Positions 12,269 to 22,628 of a stretch of DNA of 64,000 nucleotides are shown here, one piece after another. The DNA comes from Nothopassalora personata (lineage: Eukaryota > Ascomycota > Dothideomycetes > Mycosphaerellales > Mycosphaerellaceae), in contig CM066290.1 in assembly GCA_033816765.1 (NCBI GenBank), positions 4,216,001-4,280,000 on the forward strand, read 5' to 3'. Under the pieces are notes generated by a model, which had not been told where the DNA came from, ran no database searches, and was given only the letters and a program-made list of their open reading frames with translations. Each line of letters begins with the position of its first letter. The stretch's first letter is position 1. A program made the translations under genes and the position numbers.

Positions 12269-12620
12269 TTACCAGTGGTCCAAAACCCCCCTGCTTGCTA
12301 TTGCCCCAGGGATAAACAACGCAGCTCCTGGACCACCTTCGTGATCCACCACCCCGTCCCCATCAATCTTAACGAATGCTTGCCCGCTGGGAATGTAGGA
12401 GAGTTCGGGCTTGCTTGTGTCAGTGTATGGCTTCGAAAGATTCTTGCAGAAAGGTTCCGGGGACCGAGGAAGTATGCGATTCCTATAGGGTCTTTTGTGT
12501 TGGCTGGGGGGATTGGAAATCTAGAAACAGACCGTCGGTGGGAGGGGATGGGGCGCTGAAGATTTGTTTCCAGTCGCCTGTGGCGCGCTTGGAGTTGTTG
12601 GAGAAGGTCTCGAGGGGCAT
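12269..12620 (-). pseudogene. Minus-strand coding fragments in two frames
   Basis: From an ATG at 12620 the minus strand reads 45 codons (MPLETFSNNSKRATGDWKQI) to a TAG at 12483. A different frame, open from 12520 to a TAA at 12269, continues with coding-like sequence (KPELSYIPSGQAFVKIDGDG, ending LFIPGAIASRGVLDHW). A GTCTGT...TAG pair could form a 50-nt intron, but it joins the first piece to the wrong frame. So this is either a frameshifted gene, a gene with an unusual intron or further exons upstream, or a sequence error. The family is not recognised. Confidence 0.4.
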
Positions 12621-13536
12621 GGCGTCGATTTGAGGTTTGGTGCAGGACGAAGCCTTGGGGTGTTGGGGCTGGGGTGTTGATGGAGCCTATTCTTGCCTAA
12701 GTTTTCAAGGTGTTAGGAAGTCTGTAGGCTGGTATATATCAGCGACACTGGACCGGGGTTGTGAGGTACTTGTTGGAGGCGAAGTTAGATGTCCAAGCCA
12801 TGTTGTTCGTTTGGTCACAGTGATAATGCAAGATGCTGAAGGTGCTGCAGAATCCTTGTAGCTGCCTGAGACTGCTGCCGGCCTACGACTCCAGTACCAT
12901 CTCTCTGCTGGCGGGGTATTGGCATGCGAATAACTGTGATCGGCATGATATTGGTAATGTCATCGTGCTAAGGCTGCCCGATTAGGCAATTTCGCGATGC
13001 CTCGCTGGAGGCTGCTCTGGGAAATGGGGTGCCCGTGCCGCTCAAGACACGAGGTATTGTATTGACCACGGGCTAAAGAGTCTTGACCTCGTATCTCGAA
13101 AGGAGGATCGAGAGGAGTGGTGTCTGATGTGGAAGTGTCATGCTATCCGTTCGCGACTTGGTTCGGTTGGCGCTGCTGTAGCAGAGGGGGCCAGGCTGTG
13201 GAGAGCACATTGCATGGCCACTATCTATGCAGTGTAATGGTAGCTGTACTCGTGAAGTGCCCACTATGTGTCGCTATCCTTCCCTCCTTGCCTCCTTTCG
13301 CGATGTTCGCTAATCGATGTGTTCGACTAAAGATGCCATCCTTGGCGAGCGCTTCGTGTGTATCATGTCTGAAGCTGATACGCAAATCTGCTGGGGTCCC
13401 TTCGCGATGCACAGCGTGGAGGAATTTGCTCGAAGATGCAGCACGCCTTTCGTCTGTGGCCTCGCACTATGGTTCCGGAGAAGCTGGAGGGACGGGAACG
13501 ATTTCTAAGATTTACCATTTCATCTATATTGCACTA
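12621..13536. other. Intergenic, no gene seen
   Basis: May contain upstream exons of the broken minus-strand gene at 12269-12620. I could not find a frame-preserving junction. The plus-strand frame at 13117-13926 overlaps the 3' end of the next minus gene and looks like a shadow. Confidence 0.3.
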
Positions 13537-16500
13537 CTAATTTCTAGGCCCGGCCACTTTGCCTTCCTGTACCCATACCTCGACTTGCGCTTCTCCAGGG
13601 TCACTGCGGAACAGCTGCCCCACAAGCAAAGAGTCCTTCAATGCCTCGATCCTTGGCTTGCACACCTCAGTCCGCTTGCTCAGATTGGGAGCGCCTCCGT
13701 CGAAGCGATAGTTGGCATGAACATAACGATGAATCGCAATCTCGTTGGCTTGATCTCGGTCCGTATGGCTGGTGTTGCTCACCATGCTCTCCTTCACAGT
13801 CTCCTTTTCGGTGCCAAGCACGGCATCCACCACCTCTTTTGTGGTCGTGCGCTGCATCACGTGGTACACAGTCCTGGAAATTGTGGCCGGCGGCAGTCTC
13901 TGAGCTTGATCGCGTCGCGCGTGTAGTTCCCTCTGCACATCGACTTGAACTGTGCCACCGTCATCAGTCTGCAGCTCATACGACATCATGCCAGTTTCGG
14001 AGTCCACCGCGTGAGCAAGGTTGTGGCCTGCAGTGATATTTGGGAAAGGCAGTCCTTCGTAGTCTGACAGGCGGTAAATCTCTCGCGATGCAGCCGAGTT
14101 AGCCTCTTGGAGCGTTTCAAAAGTCTCGTCGCTTCGAGTCACTGGCCACGCGTCTGTATTGTCAGGGTCTGAGCCATCAGGTAGCTCTCGTCGCTTGAGA
14201 CTGTAGGTGTAATAGAAACGGTCCTCTGGCGCGTCCTCTGGCTCAGACTCTTCGTCCATTTCGACGAATGCCCTGTGATTCTGCTCAAGCATGTGGAAGA
14301 AGAAGTTCTCGTCAATAGTTTTGCCTCCAACATTTTGGCGTCCTTCCGTGGCACCGTCGCGCCTACCAGCACTGTTGACGAAGAAGTTGCGATATGGAGA
14401 CGCAGCGTTGGGGAGCGCTTCAAGCCTTGCAGTGTCTGCTGATACTGGAGCTGCACGTTGGTGACCAAGACGTAGGACGGGTTGAGATTCCGCTCGCGGT
14501 TTTGTGCCGCCAGAACCACGAGGTATAGGCTCCTGTCCATTCACTCGTTGATTGATCTCAGCGCGAGCAGCTCCGTCCCCGTCTCTTGCACGCTTGACCA
14601 GCTCAACAGGTAGGTTGTGCTGTTTGAGAGCGTTCTCGACTGTCCGATATCGCCTGCGCAAAATATCCTCAAATTTGGCGTGACTAGTGGCGCTCTCGTG
14701 GTAGTGCGCGATGTCTGCCCAGTCCAAATTTTGTACGTTCCTCATCTGTACCAATTTGAGGTCGACCTCGGTTATCTCGCCGAGAGGTCCAGCGTCCTGC
14801 TTCGCGCTCGCCTCTAACCTGCTCAGCTCGCCAGTGCGTAGGCTGTGCAGTGACCTGGGCTGCATCGATGGGGATGAGTCGAGAGCATCGTTCGTGTTGG
14901 TAGCACCACCAGCCCGCGCGGCGTCCTTCGCCATCTGCGACAACGACACTGGTGCTGGCAAAGCCGCTTGCTGCACCTCGGTCATACTGTTCTGGGTAAT
15001 GGCTTGTTGTGCATTGCGCTCTTGCAGCTTCGGAGTCCGTTCTTCGCGGATCTTTTGCTGCTGTGCGCGCTCTGCGGCCTTGTGTCTCTCAAGCTGCTGC
15101 TGTCGAAGACGTTCTTGAGCGTCTTTCTCCGCCTTGCGCTTCTCCATGAAGATCCGATGCTGCTCTTCCAGCTGCTTCTTACGTTCCTTCTCCAGCTGCG
15201 CCACAGGTTGCTCGACCTCCTTCTCGAGTTGCCGTCTCCTATCAGCTTCGCGCTGAGCTTGGTCGATAGCCTGCTGTCTTGCTGCAGCTTTCTTCCGGGC
15301 ATCTTCGACAAGCCTCTGCTTCCTCTGCTGCTCCTGCTCAGCTCTTCGGCGGTCTGCTATCTCGTTCCTGGTGAGTGCTGCAGTACGCGCTGCCTCTTGT
15401 TTCTTCAGTTCTCCTTCTCTCTTCAACTCCGACTGGCGCAATTGCGCTCGCAACTCGTCAAACGCGGTGGGCTTCTTTGAAGTTACAGGAATACGAAGCA
15501 CTTCTTGCGGCTTCGGGACGGTTGCTGCGTTTGGTGGCTGCAGCGCTGCTCTCAGTACCTTGGAATCCACGGCTTGGAAGGGGTGACCATCGATCTGAGG
15601 TGTGCCCTCTGCGACCGTCTTGCTGACCTCCCACTCCTGGACTTGCTGTCTAGGGCGATCTTCGACGGATCCGTGCGCTGTGCTCTCATTTCGAGGCGCA
15701 ACGGTATTTGATTCTCCCGGCGTCACAGCCTTCGGGGTCTTCGGCGCAACAGTCCTTAATTCTTCCGACTTTACATCTCTCGGGATCTTCGGCAAAACAG
15801 TCTCGAACCGTTCTGGCGCCGTCCTCGAACTTTGACGGCCATTGAAAGCAGGTGGAGAAGGCGTATCATCCGTCAGATCGATCGGCTCAGCATTAGATAT
15901 CGGCGTGAAGGGCTGCGGAGGGGGACGATTCGATGGCCTTGCGACTTTAACAGACACAGCTGAACTGCCATACCTCCGAGCCAAAGCCTCTTCTCGTAAT
16001 CTTCTACTTTCAGCTTTCTGTTCTTCCCTTGAAGCTGGCATTGAGTTGCGTGCTGCAAGTCGCAGTTGTGATATTGTTGTATGTTGCGATTCGGGAATGG
16101 TGACAGAGGTCAGAGCAGCAGGAACACTCGAAGCCGGTTTAGCTGCAGTGGCGGCAGCTGCGGTGGAAGCGGCAGTGGTGTCATTGTCGGACTCTTCGTC
16201 AGAGTCGTCGATGATAAACGGTCCTGCTGGCCTCTTCTTCGGTGCCGCAGGTGTCTTAGCACGTTCGATTGCTGGTTTGGCGTCCGGTGTGCTCCTTGCC
16301 CTGAAGATAGCTGGTCCTGGGGAAGTATGTTCAACCTTGATGCGTTTTGCTTGACTTCCATATGCGGGCATGTAGAAGCCACCATCAGGACGCTTCTGAC
16401 CATCACTACTCAATGTCCGGGAAGTCTGGCTTGCGCGGTCGAGGTCGGAGAGGGAAGTTGTTGGTCTTGGAGCAGGTTTCGCTGGCTCATCCTTGTCGCC

Positions 16501-16584
16501 ACTCCCCATAGCGTCCCAGTCCCACGACGACTCATCGTCGTGCCATCCCTTTGTGTTCTTCCTTTTCGACGTGGCATACATCAT
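13537..16584 (-). CDS. Large coiled-coil nuclear-type protein with SANT-like segment, 1015 aa
   Basis: One uninterrupted frame from ATG at 16584. Residues 1-360 are disordered and Ser/Pro-rich with several basic patches and an acidic run (IIDDSDEESDNDTTAAST). Residues about 375-535 form a long Arg/Glu/Gln-rich coiled coil (KQRLVEDARKKAAARQQAID). At about residues 605-655, LKLVQMRNVQNLDWADIAHY followed by FEDILRRRYRTVENAL resembles a Myb/SANT-like helix trio. The last 250 residues look globular and charged. I do not recognise an orthologue. A chromatin or nuclear scaffold role is only an inference from composition and the SANT-like piece. Confidence 0.8.
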   Translation of the reverse strand: MMYATSKRKNTKGWHDDESSWDWDAMGSGDKDEPAKPAPRPTTSLSDLDRASQTSRTLSSDGQKRPDGGFYMPAYGSQAKRIKVEHTSPGPAIFRARSTPDAKPAIERAKTPAAPKKRPAGPFIIDDSDEESDNDTTAASTAAAATAAKPASSVPAALTSVTIPESQHTTISQLRLAARNSMPASREEQKAESRRLREEALARRYGSSAVSVKVARPSNRPPPQPFTPISNAEPIDLTDDTPSPPAFNGRQSSRTAPERFETVLPKIPRDVKSEELRTVAPKTPKAVTPGESNTVAPRNESTAHGSVEDRPRQQVQEWEVSKTVAEGTPQIDGHPFQAVDSKVLRAALQPPNAATVPKPQEVLRIPVTSKKPTAFDELRAQLRQSELKREGELKKQEAARTAALTRNEIADRRRAEQEQQRKQRLVEDARKKAAARQQAIDQAQREADRRRQLEKEVEQPVAQLEKERKKQLEEQHRIFMEKRKAEKDAQERLRQQQLERHKAAERAQQQKIREERTPKLQERNAQQAITQNSMTEVQQAALPAPVSLSQMAKDAARAGGATNTNDALDSSPSMQPRSLHSLRTGELSRLEASAKQDAGPLGEITEVDLKLVQMRNVQNLDWADIAHYHESATSHAKFEDILRRRYRTVENALKQHNLPVELVKRARDGDGAARAEINQRVNGQEPIPRGSGGTKPRAESQPVLRLGHQRAAPVSADTARLEALPNAASPYRNFFVNSAGRRDGATEGRQNVGGKTIDENFFFHMLEQNHRAFVEMDEESEPEDAPEDRFYYTYSLKRRELPDGSDPDNTDAWPVTRSDETFETLQEANSAASREIYRLSDYEGLPFPNITAGHNLAHAVDSETGMMSYELQTDDGGTVQVDVQRELHARRDQAQRLPPATISRTVYHVMQRTTTKEVVDAVLGTEKETVKESMVSNTSHTDRDQANEIAIHRYVHANYRFDGGAPNLSKRTEVCKPRIEALKDSLLVGQLFRSDPGEAQVEVWVQEGKVAGPRN

Positions 16585-17228
16585 GTCCTAGCTAAGGAGA
16601 GTCTTGTGGAGGCGGACAAAGTAGGCGGGGCTGTGTAAGTGTCTCGGCCGGATAATCCCCTGCTTCTCAACTCAAATGACCTTTCGTGGTACTGTGTGAA
16701 TGAGACCGTCACCAAAAGAGTACTGCAAAGCAAGGATGTCAGTATTGGTAGTATGTGGCGATGGTGTGAGGTATAGGTGGTGGAAGGCTCTCGTCGGTGG
16801 CCATGACGCGGTGGAGTTCGGCGGTAATGAAATTGATGTATTGGTGAGACTTGCTGCTTGAAGTCTATCGGCTTAAGTAGTCGCAAGCTGGTGGGCTTGC
16901 GCGAAACTGCAGCATGTGAGTCGTCGCGTCTGCCACTGGAGTGACTGAGCAATGCAGAGAACTCAGACAAGGTCCAATTGTGATGCTGCTGTGGCTTTAG
17001 GAGTACAATGTACCTCACTGAGAGCCAGATAGCGCAAGCATTGTGGCTGTGGCGGAGAGGCGGACGCAGTAGAGGTAGTGGCGTTGATGTGGTTGAGGTC
17101 GTCAAAGCTGGACCGTCAGTTATGACATGAAATTGTCAATGTAGATGGCAAAGTGGAGGTGTCTTTGTACACTTCCCTTGGTCATGTGCCTGGTCAGTAG
17201 TGCACTTACGCCACATGCGAACTCTTGC
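16585..17228. other. Promoter of the 1015-residue gene
   Basis: A 174-codon minus frame covers most of this stretch but starts with TTG, lacks a domain and is continuous with the leader of the gene downstream. I read it as leader/promoter, not a gene. Confidence 0.4.
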
Positions 17229-17705
17229 TCAGCTGGCGGTCGGTTCAGCCTTCCCCCTAGCAAAAGATTGCCGTTTGACTGAAGCTGGCCAGTCCGCTGG
17301 TTCGGCCGGCTCGAAAATATTGACACGGGCGGTCAACAGCGTTGGGGTATGAGAAAACGCCCATGGCGGTAGACGAAAACATTGAGATGCTTCGCGATCA
17401 GCACAAAAGCTGTGCCAAGGAATGGCGACCTCACCGAGCACGACGATATCCCATGTTGCAAGCCACTTTAGCAGCAGATCATAAGAATCTGCGTCCGTCG
17501 GACGGGCAAGCACTGGAGTCTGTTTGATAGCCTTGTATAGACCATGTCCACTGCAGCCCGAGATAGACTGGGCACAATCGGCTTGCACGTGTACGAATGC
17601 ATGCTCAAGCTCGAACATGGTGTCCACCATCGAGAGATGTTTTCTTACTGCGATCCGGAAAGTTCCTTGGGAAAAGTGGTTGCTCTCGAATGCTATGGCC
17701 CAGTG
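17229..17705 (-). pseudogene. Coding-like fragment, possible alpha-kinase remnant
   Basis: A minus-strand frame is open for 159 codons. The segment FSQGTFRIAVRKH recalls the start of alpha-kinase domains (a pF-GafR-A pattern), and the following MFELEHAFVHVQADCAQ is coding-like. The frame is closed at both ends without splice sites that extend it, and no C-terminal half with the metal-binding His/Cys residues is visible, so if the resemblance is real this is a fragment. The resemblance is by eye and weak. Confidence 0.3.
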
Positions 17706-18682
17706 TCAAAGACGCGATAGGCCAACTCTTGAAGCCGTGATCGAACACCGTCTCCAGCATTTCTTGAACGATCATCATATGACCCCGATCGACTACTATC
17801 GTCTCGCGTGTAGCCGCTGTGCCAAAGAATCAAGTCCCTACGAGCGTCCAAGGTCTATCCACTGAAGGATGAGGTGGTACGCGTGCGCCTCTTGCGTGGA
17901 TCTGATAGCCCAACGCATATTGACATAACATGCCTGGGGTATATTCCCTCGCTCAGCTGTGGCGATTCGAAGGTATCATGGTACAAGTACAGAGGCCCAC
18001 AGCACAGACACAAAGGCACACCTGGCCATATCCCATCTCTTTTAGCTTCGTGAGCAGCCACAGATAACGTCTCGAACCCAGTGTTGCGTGCATTGTCATC
18101 CTAGAGAGGGCCTGAGTACGACTCCAAGGCCATGAGAGAGATCGTGGAATGTGGCATATGGAGGGCAATGTGTCGTGGAAGAAAGTTGGTCGGGACCCGA
18201 ATGTTGTGGGGTAGCCAGTCGGCTCTTGCCGGCGCTAAAGGCTGTGCGGATAGTGTGCTGGGGAAAGCGATGGGGAACTTGTTTGACTTCACTTTCAATG
18301 GCATCCGTCAATTCGAACAATTGGGATGAGGCATACCAATACGACTCGGTGGTGGTTCTCTGTTCAGGGCCAGGAGGCGTCCTCGTGACAGTGAGTCAGG
18401 GCTTTTCAAAGTGCTCTTTCGATTCTGGAGGTCAGTCGAAGATTTCCAGCTGATCAGAGGACAGTGTTTCTATCTTGCGGAAGTAGGTAGAACAAATGCC
18501 TCCCTCCTTTCAGACACGCCGTCGTACCACTCCTATAGTAGCAGACCTGGGCTACGAGCTTATCATGATCCAAGAAACTGTTCAATGCCGCAATGCCCGA
18601 AACTCGAGCTCATTGGCTTTATGGCGAACAAACAAGCCGCACGCACCCAAAAGCTCCTTCGATTCGTCTTCCTTCAAGCATC
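17706..18682. other. Intergenic, no gene seen
   Basis: Short frames only. The plus frames at 18411-18859 overlap the SUMO gene antisense and are shadows. Confidence 0.4.
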
Positions 18683-19138
18683 TCAATTTCCTCCGCCAAC
18701 TTGCTCCTCGAAGACATCGATTTGGCAATCCTCGTCAACGTCGAGCTGCGTACAAAGTCAGCAAAGCCCATCACAAGCGATGAGCTAGATCACTTACATC
18801 GGCCAGAGTCTGGTTGGCTTGGATGCGCCCGCCTTCCAAGAGAAAGCGCATGGTGCTGACGTCTCGCTGGATGCGGGCAGAGAAGCCGTCCTGTTGCCAG
18901 AAAGTGGTTAGTGATGGATAGATGTTGAGTAGTTATGGGGAAGGCTTACCATGGCCTTGCCGAGTTTAGTGGTTGGCTTCATCTTGAAGATAAGCTCCGA
19001 CCCATTCTGGTGCTTGAACGCGACGTTGAGTGTCTTCGGCGGTGCTGGCATGTCGGCCGGTGGGCCGTCGATAGACCCGTCGCCGTTCTGCTCAGCGCCG
19101 TTGGCAGTTGGTCGTTCTTCCTCGTACTCCTTGCCCAT
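18683..19138 (-). CDS. smt3: SUMO (small ubiquitin-like modifier)
   Basis: 114 residues from exons complement(18950-19138), complement(18798-18890) and complement(18683-18745), with introns of 59 and 52 nt, both between codons. A flexible N-terminus (MGKEYEEERPTANGAEQNGD) leads into the beta-grasp fold: LNVAFKHQNGSELIFKMK, KLGKAMDGFSARI, VSTMRFLLEGGRI and ADLDVDEDCQIDVFEEQVGG. The C-terminus ends EEQVGG-GN, so the Ulp protease is expected to remove the last two residues and expose the di-glycine that is conjugated to lysines of target proteins by the Aos1/Uba2-Ubc9 cascade. No cysteine competes with the tail. Orientation is divergent from the ING gene. Confidence 0.96.
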
Positions 19139-20102
19139 GTTACTTGAGCAAGATGTGGTTGATGTTGGGTGGCGTGATGGGTTGTGGTGGTGTTGAAAGG
19201 TATTCTTATTGTTGGCGAGATGAGATTGGCAAGAGAAGCAGAGCGAAGGTGCAGCGGCCTTTGTAAAAGATAGCAATCGCCAGAGTGACTGCAGCTAGTG
19301 TGTGAGCTTCCCATGTTCAGCCAGACCTGTCACTTTTCCGTCACTTTCTACGCCTCAGATCCCTACGACTTACTGTTTCTATGCTGCTTGGATTGGGATG
19401 CGGATGGCGTCAAACGAGCGTGTATTCATCAAGATGCAGTTCTCCGAGTGAGGGTGCGCGTGTTGTGCTGTGGTAAACGCCTAAGCTGCATCTATCCGCG
19501 TACAAACGCGAAATTGGCGGCGCGAATGGCTGTCGATGCTCGCGTGCTCCCCTGAGTACACCTACCCCGGAGGCAGCAGTATACTACTCACAGATACTGT
19601 CTGTTCATTTCCTTCCGACCGACCCTCTGGGGCACGCGTGTTGGTCAGGGAACCAGGAGTCACGTGTGCAGTTCTGAAGACATTTGCAGTGCACAGAGAA
19701 TAATTTGGTGCCGATGATGATCAAGAGAGCTGACCAGCACGCGATTGAGATGGAGTCGAATATGGAGGTGATGAATCTATGTGAATGGCCGTGGAGGGTG
19801 ATGAAGTTGAGCAACCCTGAACAAATGACGTAGCGGAATTATGCCCGAACATCCTGGTCTTTCGGGGCATCTCTTCACGCGGGCACAGAGAGAGGTCGAT
19901 GTACACGCTCGCCAATACGGCCATACCGTACCATACCAAGCCATTCGCACGAGTTGCCAATCCCACGCGAATGCATCCAGACATGGTATCATCCACAGCC
20001 GTCAAGATGACATTGCTACAGCAGCTCTAGAACGACCTCGAGTACCAGCAGCGCGTCGCCTTTCTCCCTGTGTGCGACAGCAACATTCCGACGACGGCGG
20101 CC
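19139..20102. promoter_or_regulatory. Divergent region, SUMO / ING gene
   Basis: About 960 bp between two head-to-head starts. No named promoter element was found. The frame of the ING gene is open upstream of its ATG to 20070 only. Confidence 0.35.
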
Positions 20103-22628
20103 ATGCCTCCTCAGTCCAACATGCGCAAAGGCTCGACGCAGACCATGGCCACCGGCGAGTCTCACGTGAACCCGCTCGTCGCAGCCGCCGTGGCCAACAG
20201 TGCTGCTCACCCTCACCCTCGACGCAACGCCTCGGGCAGAGCTGTGCGTGCTAACACCACGCGGCCGACCAACTACTATGCGCGAACCTTTGGCAATGGC
20301 ATCAGTGCCACAGATCGCGACAACGACGCCGCCGACGCCTCCACCACAGACGCGGCCGGTTTCTTCCCTGCCCTGCACTTCTTCACCGACGCCATTACCG
20401 CCACGCCGAAAGAGGTCATCAAGCACTTTACGCTCCTGAAAGAGGTCGAGTCCAAGATACTCGGGCCTCAGGAAGAGCTGGGACAAGTCATTGATAGCTT
20501 GATGCAGCAGCCAGTACCTTTGCGCAAGCAGACCACCAGCGCCGCCAATGGCGCGGTATCCGGCCAAGGTCTTCTGGCGCTCACAGCGAACAACAGTACA
20601 AGCGGTAGTGCCAATGTAAGTATGATCAACGGCATGGCCGGGCAGCATAGCGCGCAATCCTCGCTCGCGGGCTCGACAGCTGGCGAGGACACGGTAGAGG
20701 CCGAGGCGGACAACGCCAGACGACATCAGTACCACAGTCTCCGCGCCTTGACCCACAGCCTGCTCGGTAATATGGATGAGAAGAATGTCGTCCTGTCTGA
20801 AGCCAATCGCATCCTGGCTTTACAGCACAAGCGCCTCGACTCGGTCTGGCCGCACGTGGAGGAAGAGATCGGCGAAGATGCGCGGTTGGGGAGTATGACA
20901 CACTGGGCATACAGTGACAACAGGCAGAAGACGAAGGCACCAGCCAATAACCAGAGCAGAAGAGACGGTATTGCCGCGACGAATGCCCTGGCGAATGTGG
21001 CTGCGGCGATACACGACAACGAGGTTGCGCAAGCAAGACGCGACGCTGGGAGAGAAGCAAGAGGCGAGAAGAAAGGGAAGCGTGCAGAGCCCGCAGGAGA
21101 CTCGGACTTCGACGACAAACCAAGAAAGGCACCAAAGGTTGGCAAAGGCAAAGCGGCGACCAATGCAGCGACTGGACTCGGCATTTCAACCAACGGAGAG
21201 CCGGTCACCAAGAGGCGGAAGAACGCAGCCGACAAACAGATGGCTCCGCCTGCCATGGAGCGAACAACATCCACCACAGGCAGAGGCGGGAAGGTGAAAG
21301 ACACTCCGAGGGGTACACCTGTGATTGATCAGCCGATCAAGAAGCAGCCCAAGGCGAAGCCAGGACCTCCCAAGGGCAAGAAGATTGGAGGCTCTACACA
21401 CAACAGCCCAATGCTTGCGAGCAGTCCACTCGCATCGTCATTCAACCCGGCTACTATGGAAGTCCCGCCCGGCACAAAGTCACAGGCCGCGCGACTGCGC
21501 CAGAATAGCTCGACGACGAATCACAGACTACAGAACGTGGTGCAGGAGGAGGGGGCCATTACAAGCAGACCACCCTCATCATCCGGCAAGGCGAATGGAA
21601 CGGGCGAGAAGTCAAATGGTAGACGAAAGGCGCAAGATACGACAGACCATGAAGATCGGTCTGCAGAACAGACCACGAAGTCGCAGCTCAACGCAGCTAG
21701 CAAGCAGTTGAAGCGAGAAGAGCTTGAAAGACCTGAAGGGCGAAGCGAGCGACGACAGCCAGCATCGCGGTCAGGGTCCGATAGAGACATTAGTCGCAAG
21801 GCAAGCGGCCGGCAGTCGAAAGTCGGCACACCGCGAACCGATTCCTTTCCAGATGGAACTGGTATGGTGCGCAGTAGAAGCACACGGCGAAGCAAGCCTG
21901 CCAATGCGGAAAGCCAAGGCTCGGATTCAGATGAGCCGCAGATGCAACTGCCTGGTGGAGGCTCACACAAGCGGCAACAGTCGAATAGCCACCTTGTCAA
22001 GCAACTCGCTCCCTTCAACAGAAGTCCCGACCTGGATCGACATAGAAGTGGTGACGACAATCAGAGCGACAGCGATAAAGATGTCGAGGATGATCAGGCC
22101 GATGAAAAAGAGAAGGAAGAGGCGGCTGCAGAACAAGAAATACGGCGCGCCAGTACTCGTCGCCCGATCTCACGTCGTAGTACCATCAACACCTCGCCTG
22201 CGCCGAACTCACGAGACTCAACGCCTCCTCTATCGCCACCACCTACCTCGATTCGTGGCAACGGCCGCACCACAGCAGCTGCGCTAGCAGCCAAACGAGA
22301 AGCTGAGGCCGAGGCGGCGCGGCGCGAAGTGATCGAGGCCGAGACTGTTGCAAACATAGAAGTTGAGGAGGAAGAGGGAGAGGAAGAATCCGATCACGAC
22401 CCCGACGATCCCGATGAGCCCAAATATTGCTACTGCAATCGTGGCAGTTATGGTGAAATGGTGGCTTGCGATAATGATAATTGTCCTCGCGAATGGTTTC
22501 ACCTGGGCTGCACGGAGCTGCGAGACGCGCCGAGCGAGGAAGAGAAGTGGTATTGCAAGGAGTGTAGGCCGCTCTTTGGACAGAAGGTCGGGAGGAAAGG
22601 TAAAACGGGCAGAGGGAGGGGTGGTTGA
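20103..22628 (+). CDS. Large ING-family chromatin protein with C-terminal PHD finger
   Basis: 841 residues, one exon, from ATG at 20103 (MPPQSNMRKGST). The ING N-terminal helix region is recognisable (FFPALHFFTDAITATPKEVI, then LLKEVESKILGPQEEL), followed by YHSLRALTHSLLGNMDEKNV and a conserved hydrophobic helix ending WAY. A long disordered Lys/Ser/Arg linker (about 300-760) has nuclear-signal-like patches. The PHD finger (about residues 774-823) has the Cys4-His-Cys3 order: CYC, CDNDNC, WFHLGC and WYCKEC, and should bind methylated H3K4. Family members sit in NuA4 or Rpd3 complexes. Whether this is the Yng2, Pho23 or a third type cannot be settled here. Confidence 0.92.
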   Translation: MPPQSNMRKGSTQTMATGESHVNPLVAAAVANSAAHPHPRRNASGRAVRANTTRPTNYYARTFGNGISATDRDNDAADASTTDAAGFFPALHFFTDAITATPKEVIKHFTLLKEVESKILGPQEELGQVIDSLMQQPVPLRKQTTSAANGAVSGQGLLALTANNSTSGSANVSMINGMAGQHSAQSSLAGSTAGEDTVEAEADNARRHQYHSLRALTHSLLGNMDEKNVVLSEANRILALQHKRLDSVWPHVEEEIGEDARLGSMTHWAYSDNRQKTKAPANNQSRRDGIAATNALANVAAAIHDNEVAQARRDAGREARGEKKGKRAEPAGDSDFDDKPRKAPKVGKGKAATNAATGLGISTNGEPVTKRRKNAADKQMAPPAMERTTSTTGRGGKVKDTPRGTPVIDQPIKKQPKAKPGPPKGKKIGGSTHNSPMLASSPLASSFNPATMEVPPGTKSQAARLRQNSSTTNHRLQNVVQEEGAITSRPPSSSGKANGTGEKSNGRRKAQDTTDHEDRSAEQTTKSQLNAASKQLKREELERPEGRSERRQPASRSGSDRDISRKASGRQSKVGTPRTDSFPDGTGMVRSRSTRRSKPANAESQGSDSDEPQMQLPGGGSHKRQQSNSHLVKQLAPFNRSPDLDRHRSGDDNQSDSDKDVEDDQADEKEKEEAAAEQEIRRASTRRPISRRSTINTSPAPNSRDSTPPLSPPPTSIRGNGRTTAAALAAKREAEAEAARREVIEAETVANIEVEEEEGEEESDHDPDDPDEPKYCYCNRGSYGEMVACDNDNCPREWFHLGCTELRDAPSEEEKWYCKECRPLFGQKVGRKGKTGRGRGG

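Noticed and set aside
16581..17105. 174-codon minus frame upstream of the 1015-residue gene
   Set aside because: Starts with TTG, low complexity, no domain; it is leader/promoter DNA of the downstream gene.
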